Source: CAMYKD01 sp041617155 (GTDB taxonomy: Bacteria; Pseudomonadota; Alphaproteobacteria; Kiloniellales; JAKSDN01). From it: DNA of 64,000 nucleotides. The stretch covers positions 1-64,000 of the forward strand of contig JBFJPL010000008.1 of NCBI GenBank assembly GCA_041617155.1, given 5' to 3'. Shown here piece by piece: positions 42,698 through 51,908 of this stretch. The translations under genes were made by a program, and so were the position numbers. Each line of letters starts with the position of its first letter. The first letter of the stretch is position 1. The notes under the pieces are model-generated. The model had not been told where the DNA came from. It did not search any database and saw nothing but the letters and a program-made list of their open reading frames with translations.

Positions 42698-44212
42698 CTA
42701 GACCTCGATGCGACCATCCGCCACATCGGCCGCTTCGACCAGAGCCGCAAAACGCCTTTCGACCGCTTCGCCCAAGGGCACGGAACCGTCGCTAGGCAGC
42801 ACCAGCTGGAGCTTACCGTCCCCAACGGCCAGGCGCGTGCCTTCCAAAAGCGCCGAAATGCCAGCGGAAAGCGTGTAAGCCAGGCGAAGCGCAAGACCAG
42901 CGACGCGAGCGTCCCGAGCGACCGAGGAACTCAAGAGAGCGAGAGCGGTCGCCGCCTCGGGCGCCTGAGAGCCGCCGCCGTAACGGGTAAAGATCGCATA
43001 GGCAATGAACGCACGCCCCGGGTGATCAAGACCGGAAAACGGGTAGTGCAAGACCCGGAAAAACGCTTGCCCGGCACGGTAGTCCGGGTGTTCGCGCCAG
43101 GCGAAATCGGACAGGTGGCACGTCGCAAGCAGGAGACGGCGACAGGCGGCATCCGCCTTGGAGAACAGTGGCTCGATCCAGCTGGCCAGCTGATCGCCAA
43201 GGTCGCCGAAGCGTCCCTCGCGCAAGGCGAAATCCTCGGTCGCAGCGATCAGCGGGTCCTTAGCGCGTTCCGCCGGCGGCAGACGCTCGAACAGAAAACC
43301 CTCACGTAGGCCGTGGGACGAAAGCACCACCAGCTTGGGTCGGCCGACCTTAAGGATCCGGCCGAGCAAGAGCGCGGCATAGGGCAACACCTCGAGACGC
43401 CGGCGCGGCACGCTGGGAATACGCGCCAAAGACTCCCCGCCAAGCCCGCCGATCAGTCGCGCCAATTCCTCGGCATCCGTACGGGTCAGGCTGTACCCTT
43501 GAATGACATGCAAGGGATACCCGGACTGGCCCATATGGAGGCGTGCCAAATTGCGCCAAGCACCGCCCACCGCATAGAAATTCCTGCCGCTCAAGTTTTC
43601 CAACCAACCGAGTTCGCTCAGTTGCCGGTCGATTTCGCGGCGCGCTGAGCGGTCGCTGCCGTTCACCAAGTCGATCAGGCGCAGCGCCCCGAGCGGCAGC
43701 GTGGCCGAGGCGCCCAGCTTGCCGTCAGCCAGCTCGACAAGCTCGAGACTGCCGCCACCCAAATCACCCATGACGCCGTCGGCATCTGGCATGCCTGCGA
43801 GAACGCCATGCGCGGCGATGCGGGCCTCCTCCACGCCGCTCAGGACCGTCATGTGGTGGTCGCAGCGGCGTTCGACCTCGGCAATGAAAGCGGCGGCGTT
43901 GTCGGCCTCGCGGACGGCCGCGGTGGCCAGCATGTGCACCTCGGCAACGCCCATACCGTGTGCCATGCGAACGAAACGCGGCAGATTGACCAGCGCCATT
44001 TCGACGCCCTCGTCCGACAGTCGGCCGGTCGCCTGCACCCCTCGGCCCAGACCGCAGATAACCTTCTCGTTGAAGATTGGAAAGAAGGTACGCTTCAGCG
44101 CGTCGAACACCACAAGCCGAATCGAATTCGAGCCAATGTCGATGACCGCAACCCGCGCTCCGGCGAGCGGTTCAGGCTGCCTGGCCCCCTCGGAACGAAT
44201 GGAAGACTTCAA
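42698..44212 (-). CDS. ppx: Ppx/GppA family exopolyphosphatase
   Basis: This 504-residue ASKHA-fold phosphatase hydrolyses polyphosphate or pppGpp. The N-terminal phosphate loop is VAVIDIGSNSIRLVVFD, the second is MGDLGGGSLELVEL, and the catalytic Glu region SGVEEARIAAHGVL is intact. The C-terminal part (about 310-504) resembles the HD-like helical domain of Ppx. The likely TTG start at 44212 overlaps the ppk stop (TTGA), so Ppk and Ppx are translationally coupled as a synthesis and breakdown pair. Confidence 0.95.
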   Translation of the reverse strand: MKSSIRSEGARQPEPLAGARVAVIDIGSNSIRLVVFDALKRTFFPIFNEKVICGLGRGVQATGRLSDEGVEMALVNLPRFVRMAHGMGVAEVHMLATAAVREADNAAAFIAEVERRCDHHMTVLSGVEEARIAAHGVLAGMPDADGVMGDLGGGSLELVELADGKLGASATLPLGALRLIDLVNGSDRSARREIDRQLSELGWLENLSGRNFYAVGGAWRNLARLHMGQSGYPLHVIQGYSLTRTDAEELARLIGGLGGESLARIPSVPRRRLEVLPYAALLLGRILKVGRPKLVVLSSHGLREGFLFERLPPAERAKDPLIAATEDFALREGRFGDLGDQLASWIEPLFSKADAACRRLLLATCHLSDFAWREHPDYRAGQAFFRVLHYPFSGLDHPGRAFIAYAIFTRYGGGSQAPEAATALALLSSSVARDARVAGLALRLAYTLSAGISALLEGTRLAVGDGKLQLVLPSDGSVPLGEAVERRFAALVEAADVADGRIEV

Positions 44213-46356
44213 GGATTCTTGTGGACCAGCCTTGGCGACTTGGTCTGCCGCTTCTTGAGCGCGGAGCCGCGTCCCGAAAGACTGGGATTGGTCATGAAGT
44301 AGTTGTGAGCGCTGAACGCGCCCGGCAAAACCGATAAGCGCCGATAGGTGCCATCGGCTTCGAGATACCAGCTCTGGGCTTCATCTTTCAGATTTGCGGT
44401 CATGATTTGGTCGAGAACCTGTTGATGCACTGTCGCATTCTCGATGGGTACCAGAGTTTCCACCCGGCGGTCCAGGTTTCTCGGCATCCAATCGGCCGAC
44501 GAAATGAAAACTTTTGCCTTGGGTGACGGCAGGCCATGGCCATTTCCGAAACAAACGATCCGGCTGTGTTCGAGAAACCGGCCGATAATACTCTTCACCC
44601 GGATGTTTTCCGATAGGCCGGGCACACCGGCGCGCAAACAGCACATCCCGCGCACCACCAACTCGATCGCAACGCCGGCCTGGGATGCCTGGTACAGCGC
44701 CTCGATGATTTCGCGGTCAACCAGGGAGTTGAGCTTTGCCCAGATCGCCGCCGGCCTGCCGGCTTTGGCATTGGCGATCTCCGCGACGATCAGCTCCAAC
44801 AAAGTCTCACGCAGATCGACCGGCGCGATGGCGATCTTTTCCACGAACTCCGGCTGGGCATAGCCGGTCATGTAGTTGAACAGACGCGCGGCATCCCGGC
44901 ACAGGGCCGGATCGCAGGTGAAGAACGACAAGTCGGTATAGACCTTGGCGGTTATGGGATGGTAGTTGCCGGTGCCGAAGTGGCAATAGGACCGAAGCGT
45001 AGTGCCTTCGCGCCGGACCACCAGTGAGACCTTTGCGTGGGTTTTCAGGCGAATAAAGCCGTAAACCACCTGGACACCGGCGCGTTCGAGGTTGCGCGCC
45101 CAGCGGATGTTGCGCTCCTCGTCAAACCGGGCCTTGAGCTCGACGAGAGCCGTCACGGTCTTACCGGCCTCGGCCGCCTCGGCCAGCGCCTGGATCACCG
45201 GAGACTCTTCACTGGTCCGGTACAACGTCTGCTTGATCGCGACCACCGCCGGGTCCTGTGCTGCCTGGCGGATGAAGCGGACCACCACGTCGAAACTTTC
45301 ATAGGGATGGTGGACGATGATGTCCTTGGCACGAATTGCGGCGAAACAATCGCCTTCGAAATCGCGAATACGCTCCGGGAAACGGGCGGTGTAGCTCGGG
45401 AACAGCAGGTCGGGGCGTTCCTCGACAATCAGCTGTGAGGTGGCGGATAGGCCCAGCAGGCCGTCGAGCGCAAAGACGTCCTCAGTCGGGACATTCATCT
45501 CCCGCACCACGAAATCGCGCAGTTCGTCGTCGATTTCCGCGTCGACCGTCAGCCGGATCACCCGACCCCGCCGACGACGCTTGAGCGCCGTTTCGAATTC
45601 GCGGACGAGATCCTCGGCCTCCTCCTCGATCTCTATGTCGCTGTCGCGCAGGATCCGGAAATAGCCGTGGTTGGTCACTTCCAAGCCGGGAAACAGCCGG
45701 TCCAGGTGCATACGAATCACCTGTTCCATGCGAATGAAGCGGATCCGCTTGCCAGGCAAGCGAATGAATCGCTCGATCTGATGCGGCAAGGGCAACAGGC
45801 CGTTGATCCGCTCGCCATCCTCGCGGCGATAGAGCTCCAGCACCATCGCAAAGCCGTAGTTCGGTATGAAGGGGAAGGGATGCGCCGGGTCTATGGCGAT
45901 CGGCGTGAGCACCGGGAAGATCTCGTTCAGAAAGTAGTTGTCCAACCACTCCTCTTCCGTCTTGGACAGCTTGTCGCTCGACAGCACGTCGATGCCTGCC
46001 TTGCGTAGAGCGATCCTGAGCGCGCGCCAGCATTCCTGCTGTCGCGCGAGCAAATTGGTCACACATTGATTGATCGCCGCCAGCTGCTCGGCGGGCGTCA
46101 GGCCCTCCGGGCTGGGTGTCGCCACCCCGGCCCGCACCTGACCCTTTAGACCGGCCACGCGGACCATGTAGAATTCGTCGAGGTTGCTCGACGAAATCGA
46201 CAGGAATCGCAACCGCTCAAGCAAGGGGTGCTGCTCGTTGTAGGCCTCGTCCAAGACCCGCTCGTTGAAAGCCAGCCAGGAGAGTTCGCGGTTGATGAAG
46301 TGCTCCTTGGAGACGCCGCTGTCGTCCGACGCCGCCGGTTCCAGACTGTCGGCCAT
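44209..46356 (-). CDS. ppk: Polyphosphate kinase 1
   Basis: Ppk1 reversibly makes inorganic polyphosphate from ATP at the inner membrane. The 715-residue protein has FINRELSWLAFNERVLDEA at the start, IVHHPYESFDVVVRFIRQAA, the autophosphorylated His region YCHFGTGNYHP and the second histidine loop HSRIVCFGNG. The ATG at 46356 is preceded by a GAAGGGCGGG stretch; an upstream TTG at 46434 would add 26 residues. It lies directly upstream of the coupled ppx gene. Confidence 0.96.
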   Translation of the reverse strand: MADSLEPAASDDSGVSKEHFINRELSWLAFNERVLDEAYNEQHPLLERLRFLSISSSNLDEFYMVRVAGLKGQVRAGVATPSPEGLTPAEQLAAINQCVTNLLARQQECWRALRIALRKAGIDVLSSDKLSKTEEEWLDNYFLNEIFPVLTPIAIDPAHPFPFIPNYGFAMVLELYRREDGERINGLLPLPHQIERFIRLPGKRIRFIRMEQVIRMHLDRLFPGLEVTNHGYFRILRDSDIEIEEEAEDLVREFETALKRRRRGRVIRLTVDAEIDDELRDFVVREMNVPTEDVFALDGLLGLSATSQLIVEERPDLLFPSYTARFPERIRDFEGDCFAAIRAKDIIVHHPYESFDVVVRFIRQAAQDPAVVAIKQTLYRTSEESPVIQALAEAAEAGKTVTALVELKARFDEERNIRWARNLERAGVQVVYGFIRLKTHAKVSLVVRREGTTLRSYCHFGTGNYHPITAKVYTDLSFFTCDPALCRDAARLFNYMTGYAQPEFVEKIAIAPVDLRETLLELIVAEIANAKAGRPAAIWAKLNSLVDREIIEALYQASQAGVAIELVVRGMCCLRAGVPGLSENIRVKSIIGRFLEHSRIVCFGNGHGLPSPKAKVFISSADWMPRNLDRRVETLVPIENATVHQQVLDQIMTANLKDEAQSWYLEADGTYRRLSVLPGAFSAHNYFMTNPSLSGRGSALKKRQTKSPRLVHKNP

Positions 46357-46576
46357 CCCGCCCTTCGCCGGGACCGGCTTGAGATCTGCTTGAGCTTTCT
46401 CCACCAACGCCACCCCTTGGGGAAATTCGGCCAAATCTTGCCCCCGACATCTGCTGGGAGAGATAATGCTACACGAGACGATTTTCCAGAAACATTACAA
46501 CACTGTGAAAATCCTATCTTTTGTGCGAAAGCATCCCTATTTCCTACAAACCCTCGTCGAACCGCTGATCCGGGCC

Positions 46577-47095
46577 ATGTCCAGAGTTCTCTATCTGCTG
46601 CGTCACGCCAAGTCGAGCTGGAGCGATTCGCGGCTCTCCGATTTCGACCGTCCGCTCAATGGGCGCGGCCGGAAGGCCGCGCCGCAAATGGCTACCTACA
46701 TGAAGCAGCACGGTCTGGCCCCCACCTTCGTACTCTGCTCCTCGGCGCGCCGCGCGGTGGAAACCTGGGACCTCATGAGTCCGGCCTTCAATGCCGACAT
46801 CACCGTTAAACTTCAACGCAGCCTTTACCTGGCATCCCCCAGCCGCCTGCTCGCGGCTTTGAGTTACGTGCCATCGACAGTCGACCGGGTGCTCGTGATC
46901 GCCCACAATCCCGGCCTTGCCCACCTGGCTTTAAATCTCGCGGGGCCGGATTCGACACCGCGCGCGCTCGAAGAGCTGCGGCAGAAATACCCGACCGCTG
47001 CCTTGGCCGAGTTCCAGCTCGTGGCCGATACCTGGTCCAAGATCGCCGACGGCACGACCCGCCTGAACCGATTCGTCCGACCGCGCGACCTCTAG
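46577..47095 (+). CDS. SixA-like phosphohistidine phosphatase
   Basis: This 172-residue histidine phosphatase has the RHG-type motif LLRHAKSSWSD with the catalytic His, then DFDRPLNGRGRKAAPQMA and LCSSARRAVETWDL. The second His is in VIAHNPGL. SixA removes phosphate from histidine residues of signalling proteins. The ATG at 46577 directly precedes SRVLYLLRHAK; the frame runs on to 46466, but those residues look unlike SixA. It points away from ppk and towards the CYTH-CHAD gene. Confidence 0.92.
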   Translation: MSRVLYLLRHAKSSWSDSRLSDFDRPLNGRGRKAAPQMATYMKQHGLAPTFVLCSSARRAVETWDLMSPAFNADITVKLQRSLYLASPSRLLAALSYVPSTVDRVLVIAHNPGLAHLALNLAGPDSTPRALEELRQKYPTAALAEFQLVADTWSKIADGTTRLNRFVRPRDL

Positions 47096-47097
47096 GA

Positions 47098-48651
47098 TCA
47101 ACGCCAGCAGGGCTTGTGTCCCGCGAAGCTTGCCCATACGGCGGCGAAGCGCGTCAGATCACGCTCGATACAGGCGGCGTGCCAGCCATGTACGAGACCG
47201 AGGGCGGTATCCGCCAGACAGTCCGCTTCGGCCGCTTGGCTGGTCATGCGCCTTTCGATCTCCTCGAGCAGACCCTTGCCGACAACGGCGTCATTCAGCG
47301 ACCCCAGGGTGTCCTGAATGTCGGCCAGCTTTTTCAGGTCCTGCTTGACCGCCTTGCGCGCGTAGAGTCCACGGAAGAACTCGGTCGGATAGCGCAGCTT
47401 CTTTGCCAGGATGCGAACCGCGTGGAACTCAACCTCGCTCATCTCGCCATGCTTATGCGCCGCCTTGGCCAACTTGCGCGACCGTTCTTCCAAAACCCCG
47501 GCGGCAAAGCGGCCAATCGGCATGGCGAGGGTCGCGGCACCATCCGCCGTGCCGCGCGCTGCCCAGCCACCGGACTCCAACCACATCTCGAGACGGAGCA
47601 GCAGTTCGGTATATCTCTGGTTCAGAAGAACGTCGTGAGCCCTTTCGTAGGCCGCCGCGCGTGCTGCCTCGACGTGGGTGGCCATGACCGCCAGGCTCTG
47701 ATCCTCGGGCAGACGCGCGCGCAACGGTCTGAGCGTCTCCTCGGCAAAGACATCCCACTCGCGGGCCGGCCCGAGTTCGCCCTGGAGCCACGAAAGCTCC
47801 TCCTTCAAGTGCCGCAATGCGGATGGCCTGATGACGGCCTTGAAGGCGCTGACGAGGGCGCGCAGGCGGCGCACACCGACACGCAGCTGATGTATGCCTT
47901 CCACGTCCTCGGCCATCAAGGCGGCCGCCTCGTTGGCGCGGATCTGCGCCAGGCAGTTTCGCGCGACGGCCACGAATGCCTGTTCGACCGTCATTTTCGA
48001 CTTCAGCCGCAGCGCGGTCGCGCGTCTCGGCTCTGCTTTGGCGTCTTCGGTCAGACCATAGCCGCGTGCCGCTTTGGTCCGCGTCTCGAGCCGGAACGGC
48101 ACTTGCTGGCGCAGCGCCAAGGCCAACTCGTAGATCTTGTCCGCCCGGCCCGAGACCAGCTCCAACTCGGCCTCACAGATCGGCATTCGGGCCTCGCCGG
48201 CCGTGATCTCGCCCTGATCAAGGGCCAACTCCACCTCGCTGTCGTCCAGTCTGAGCGGCACGGAACTGCGCGCGAACTCCGTCGTGAAAACCGGCTTCAA
48301 GTTCTCCACCAGCTTCTCGTCGGCGAAGAGCTGGCGCAGCGCCGGGTCCTCGATGCGATCGAGCTCCGGTTTGTCGGCCGACACGTTGACTTCGAACTCC
48401 CGGTAGTTCTGCAATCCGGTCACCTTGCCAAGCGGCAGCTTCAGGGTCTGCACCCAGTCCTTGCCGACGCGCCGGACCCTGAGTGCCATGCCGCGCCGCC
48501 GCAGGCTCTGTTCGGGGGTATCGTAGTATGTGCTGAAAAGACGCTTGGTGCTGGCGCGCCGGGTGGCTAGTGAGCGCACAAACGGGTTGCGACGCAGACG
48601 GGCGAGTTCCTGCGGTGTCAGCGCAAGTTTTAGCTCAAGTTCCTCGTTCAT
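47098..48651 (-). CDS. CYTH and CHAD domain protein (inorganic triphosphatase-like)
   Basis: This 517-residue protein has an N-terminal CYTH domain (about 1-205). The ExExK signature is in NEELELKLALT and further acidic strands follow, as expected for a triphosphate-tunnel enzyme such as YgiF, which hydrolyses tripolyphosphate. A CHAD domain at about 220-500 is rich in Arg, Lys and His (VEGIHQLRVGVRRLRALVSA); CHAD domains bind polyphosphate. The gene is convergent with sixA, 2 bp from its stop, and neighbours ppk and ppx. The ATG at 48651 fits the CYTH start. Confidence 0.93.
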   Translation of the reverse strand: MNEELELKLALTPQELARLRRNPFVRSLATRRASTKRLFSTYYDTPEQSLRRRGMALRVRRVGKDWVQTLKLPLGKVTGLQNYREFEVNVSADKPELDRIEDPALRQLFADEKLVENLKPVFTTEFARSSVPLRLDDSEVELALDQGEITAGEARMPICEAELELVSGRADKIYELALALRQQVPFRLETRTKAARGYGLTEDAKAEPRRATALRLKSKMTVEQAFVAVARNCLAQIRANEAAALMAEDVEGIHQLRVGVRRLRALVSAFKAVIRPSALRHLKEELSWLQGELGPAREWDVFAEETLRPLRARLPEDQSLAVMATHVEAARAAAYERAHDVLLNQRYTELLLRLEMWLESGGWAARGTADGAATLAMPIGRFAAGVLEERSRKLAKAAHKHGEMSEVEFHAVRILAKKLRYPTEFFRGLYARKAVKQDLKKLADIQDTLGSLNDAVVGKGLLEEIERRMTSQAAEADCLADTALGLVHGWHAACIERDLTRFAAVWASFAGHKPCWR

Positions 48652-48764
48652 CACCGGCCGACGACCATCCCCAAAATAAAACACCCCCAACGCGCTCAAC
48701 CGGCCCTATGACGGTCAAGTTAGGGAAATGTTACAGACCGGCTTCCGCCGCGCCTTGATTTGGA

Positions 48765-49544
48765 TCAAAGGGTCCCCGGATATGCACCGCCGTCGATCAG
48801 CAGGTTCTGACCGGTGATATAGCCGGCGTGCCGGCCGCAGAGGAAGGCGCAGGCCTCGCCGAACTCCTCCGGATCGCCGAAGCGGCCCGCAGGATTGTTC
48901 TCCGCCCGCTGCTTCCAGACCTCCTCGAACGGCCGACCGCTGGCCTTCGCCACGCTCTCCACCGTGCCGCGTAGGCGGTCGGTCTCGAAGGGTCCGGGCA
49001 GCAGCGCGTTAATGGTCACGTTGTGGCGCACCGTCTTGCGGGCGATGCCGGCGACGAAACCGGTCAGGCCGGCGCGCGCGCCGTTCGACAAGCCGAGGAT
49101 GTCGATCGGCGCCTTGACCGCCGAGGAGGTGATGTTGACGATACGGCCGAAGCGCCGCTCCATCATGCCGTCGACGGTCGCCTTAATCAGCTCGATCGGC
49201 GTCAGCATGTTGGCGTCGATCGCTTTGATCCAGTCGTCGCGAGTCCAGTCGCGAAAGTCCCCCGGCGGCGGCCCACCGGCATTGTTAACAAGTATGTCAG
49301 GCGACGGACAGGCTTGGAGTGCCGCGGCCCGGCCTGATTCCGTGGTGATGTCCGCGGCCACCGGGGTCACCGTCACACCGCTCGCCTCGCGGATCTCCTT
49401 GGCGGTCTGCTCCAAGGGGCCTGGCGTGCGGGCCACGATCACGACATCCACCCCTTCGCGCGCCAACGACATGGCGCAGCCCCGGCCCAGGCCCTTGCTG
49501 GCAGCGCAGACGATGGCCCGCTTGCCCGTCAATCCCAGATCCAT
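48765..49544 (-). CDS. SDR family protein with altered catalytic motif
   Basis: This 259-residue short-chain dehydrogenase-like protein has a Rossmann motif AASKGLGRGCAMS near residue 14, NNAGGPPPGDF and a C-terminus LLIDGGAYPGTL like FabG-type enzymes. The active-site block reads ITSSAVKAPIDILGLSNGAR; the usual YxxxK is SNGAR, so Ser replaces Tyr and Arg replaces Lys. It may be a non-canonical reductase, may use a different mechanism, or may lack redox activity. I believe similar sequences exist in other alphaproteobacteria. It is 15 bp from hda on the same strand. Confidence 0.9.
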   Translation of the reverse strand: MDLGLTGKRAIVCAASKGLGRGCAMSLAREGVDVVIVARTPGPLEQTAKEIREASGVTVTPVAADITTESGRAAALQACPSPDILVNNAGGPPPGDFRDWTRDDWIKAIDANMLTPIELIKATVDGMMERRFGRIVNITSSAVKAPIDILGLSNGARAGLTGFVAGIARKTVRHNVTINALLPGPFETDRLRGTVESVAKASGRPFEEVWKQRAENNPAGRFGDPEEFGEACAFLCGRHAGYITGQNLLIDGGAYPGTL

Positions 49545-49563
49545 TTCGACCTCTCCCCCTATT

Positions 49564-50235
49564 CTATTTGTTCGGTTGAAGCACGCTCCGCACCAGCGGC
49601 ACGGTAATCTCGCGGCGGGCCCGCAAGGCGGCGCGGTCGATCGTATCGACCAGATCGCGAGCCGCGGCGAAGCTGCGCTCCATGCGCGACAGCAGAAAGC
49701 CGATCACCTCGGGGCCAACCCTGAGCTGCCGGTCGGCGAAGAGCTTGACCAGCAGCGCCGCGATCAGCGCGTCGTCCGGCGGCCCCAGTTCGACCGCCTG
49801 GACCGCGTTGATACGCGAGCGCAGGTCGGCCAGCGCGACTGGCCAGCGGGCCGGCGCCTTGCGCCCGCAAAACAGCAGGTAGCCAGCGCGCTCGACCATC
49901 ACGTTGTAGAGGTGCAGCAGGGCCTCCTGCCGCTCGTCGTCCCAGGCCTCGCCCATCCCGTCCAATAAGACCGCGCGCGCAGCGCCAAGCACATCGGGCA
50001 GGCCGGCAACATTCAATGCCCCGGAATCGATCTGTATCGCGCCGCTTGCCGCACGCCATACCTGCGCCAAATGGGTCTTGCCGCAGCCGGCCGGCCCGTA
50101 GAGCACGAGGGCCGGGCCCAGCCAGTCCGGCCAGCGATCGATCCAAGCCACCGCGGTCTCGTTGCTGGGCGCGACCAGGAAGTCTCCTCTGCCGAGGGCG
50201 GCTCGCTGTCCGAGATCCAGGGTGAGTTGAGACAT
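49564..50235 (-). CDS. hda: DnaA-related protein Hda (regulatory inactivation of DnaA)
   Basis: Hda is a DnaA-like AAA+ protein that, with the beta sliding clamp, stimulates ATP hydrolysis by DnaA after initiation. The 223-residue protein starts SQLTLDLGQRAALGRGDFLV, with a clamp-binding QLTLDL motif at residues 3-8. It has Walker A GPAGCGKTH and a sensor-like GVVAL-type strand region, and it lacks the DnaA DNA-binding domain. It is the last gene of the DUF2066-pgsA-permease operon, 12 bp after the permease. Confidence 0.9.
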   Translation of the reverse strand: MSQLTLDLGQRAALGRGDFLVAPSNETAVAWIDRWPDWLGPALVLYGPAGCGKTHLAQVWRAASGAIQIDSGALNVAGLPDVLGAARAVLLDGMGEAWDDERQEALLHLYNVMVERAGYLLFCGRKAPARWPVALADLRSRINAVQAVELGPPDDALIAALLVKLFADRQLRVGPEVIGFLLSRMERSFAAARDLVDTIDRAALRARREITVPLVRSVLQPNK

Positions 50236-50247
50236 GACCGGGTATCC

Positions 50248-51342
50248 CTAGGAGCCATTATCTTCTTCGGCGGCCGCCGAGCTGCCGCCGAGGTAGTAGA
50301 CGCTGTCGAGGTAGCGTCCGAGCAGGAACCTCGCCAGCACGCCCACCACGGCGGTCACCGGCACCGCCAGCAGCACGCCGACAAATCCGAACAGCAGGCC
50401 GCCCGCGAGCAGCGCGAAGATCACCCAAACCGCGTGCAGCCCGACCTTGTCTCCAACCAGCTTGGGGGTCAGGAAGTTGCCTTCGACCGCCTGGCCGACC
50501 ACGAAAATGGCGGCGACGATGGCGATGCGGATCCAGTCGTCGAACTGCACCAGGGCCATACCGACCGAGGCCACGAAACCGAGACCGGACCCGACGAAGG
50601 GGATAAAGGACAAGAGTCCGGCCAGGAGGCCGATCACCAACCCGAACTTGAGGCCGGCGACGGTGAGGCCCAAAGCATAGAATATACCCAGAACCAGGCA
50701 AACCGAGGACTGACCGCGCACGAAGCCGGAAAGCGTGCGGTCAATCTCGCCCAGCTGTTCGCGGATGGTCTCCGCGTACGGCTTGGGCAACCAGCTATCG
50801 ATCCGCTCTACCAGGCGATCCCAGTCGCGCAGCAGGTAGAATGTCACGACCGGCGTGATCACCAGCAGCGAGCCTAAATTGATCAGGGCGTCGACGCCGG
50901 TGACCAGGCCCGCGAGCGCCGCGCCGATCCACTGAACGACGTCCTTGGCGGCCCCGGCCAGCGCTTTCTGGATCTCCGCGAGCAATGCGGGATCGAGACG
51001 CGCCTCGATGATGTCGAGCAGGTTGCTGCTGTGACGCTGCAGAAACTCGACGAACCCCGGCACCTGGCCGACCAGCCCGGCCAATTGACCGGCCACCACC
51101 GGCACCAGAAGCAACACGCCGCCCAGGGCGAACAGCAAGAAAATCATCGTCAGCATGGTCGTCGCCAAGGTCCGCGAGAGGCCCCGCCGCTCCAACCAGT
51201 CACAGGCCGGGTCGAGCAGATAGGCGATCGCCATGCCGGCCACGAAGGGCAGCAATATATCGCGCAGCACGAAGACGGCGGCAAAGAATACCGCGAAACC
51301 GATCAGCCAGAAGCGCAGCTCTTGTCGCAGGCTCAGACTCAC
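50248..51342 (-). CDS. AI-2E family permease (PerM/YdiK-like)
   Basis: This 364-residue inner membrane protein has about eight hydrophobic helices and the AI-2E transporter signatures PFVAGMAIAYLLDPACDWLE near the start and FIPFVGSGLGFVASVGMALV in the middle. Family members export autoinducer-2 or other small molecules, and some act as Na+/H+ antiporters; the substrate here is unknown. The GTG at 51342 overlaps the preceding stop as GTGA. The fixed position next to hda is typical of alphaproteobacteria. Confidence 0.92.
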   Translation of the reverse strand: MSLSLRQELRFWLIGFAVFFAAVFVLRDILLPFVAGMAIAYLLDPACDWLERRGLSRTLATTMLTMIFLLFALGGVLLLVPVVAGQLAGLVGQVPGFVEFLQRHSSNLLDIIEARLDPALLAEIQKALAGAAKDVVQWIGAALAGLVTGVDALINLGSLLVITPVVTFYLLRDWDRLVERIDSWLPKPYAETIREQLGEIDRTLSGFVRGQSSVCLVLGIFYALGLTVAGLKFGLVIGLLAGLLSFIPFVGSGLGFVASVGMALVQFDDWIRIAIVAAIFVVGQAVEGNFLTPKLVGDKVGLHAVWVIFALLAGGLLFGFVGVLLAVPVTAVVGVLARFLLGRYLDSVYYLGGSSAAAEEDNGS

Positions 51343-51908
51343 GGATCCCGCTCCATCGTTACGGCACGACGCCCCCACTTGATCACATAAGCCGCACCGG
51401 AAACAACGGTGGTCGCGGTGGTCACATAGATCAGCACATGAACCAGCCCCGAGATCGACAGACCGAATCCAAGCTCGGCAAGGATGGCACTGGCCAGGAG
51501 GATCTGTGCCGCCGTATTGGTCTTGCTGACCATCAGCGGTTGCATGGTCAATTGCTGGGTCAATGTCTGGAACAGAATCGCCCCGCCGATGATCAGGAAG
51601 TCTCGGAATACGATCAGTATGACCAGCCAGATGGCCACGTGGTTCAGGACACCAAGCGTGATATAGATGCCAACCAACAAAGCCTTGTCGGCCAAGGGAT
51701 CCAGATAGGCCCCGACCTCGCTTGTGGCGTTGAAGCGCTTGGCGATGATGCCGTCTACCGCATCCGACACGCCGGCGGCGACGAACAGCCAGAAGGCGAC
51801 CTGATAGCTGCCGATCAGCAGCAGGTAAACGGTGACCGGCACGGCGAGCAGCCGGGCCAGGGTGATCAGATTGGGCAACCAGGAGAACAGCGGCCCGAAA
51901 CGCCTCAC
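51339..51908 (-). CDS. CDP-alcohol phosphatidyltransferase (PgsA-like)
   Basis: This integral membrane enzyme of 189 residues joins a CDP-activated lipid to an alcohol, probably glycerol 3-phosphate for phosphatidylglycerol synthesis. The CDP-alcohol motif D-x2-DG-x2-A-x9-G-x3-D-x3-D is complete in SDAVDGIIAKRF and GAYLDPLADK, with Lys in place of the more common Arg after the Ala. About five helices follow. The GTG at 51908 overlaps the DUF2066 stop as GTGA; a TTG at 51971 would overlap that gene by 67 bp. Confidence 0.9.
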   Translation of the reverse strand: MRRFGPLFSWLPNLITLARLLAVPVTVYLLLIGSYQVAFWLFVAAGVSDAVDGIIAKRFNATSEVGAYLDPLADKALLVGIYITLGVLNHVAIWLVILIVFRDFLIIGGAILFQTLTQQLTMQPLMVSKTNTAAQILLASAILAELGFGLSISGLVHVLIYVTTATTVVSGAAYVIKWGRRAVTMERDP

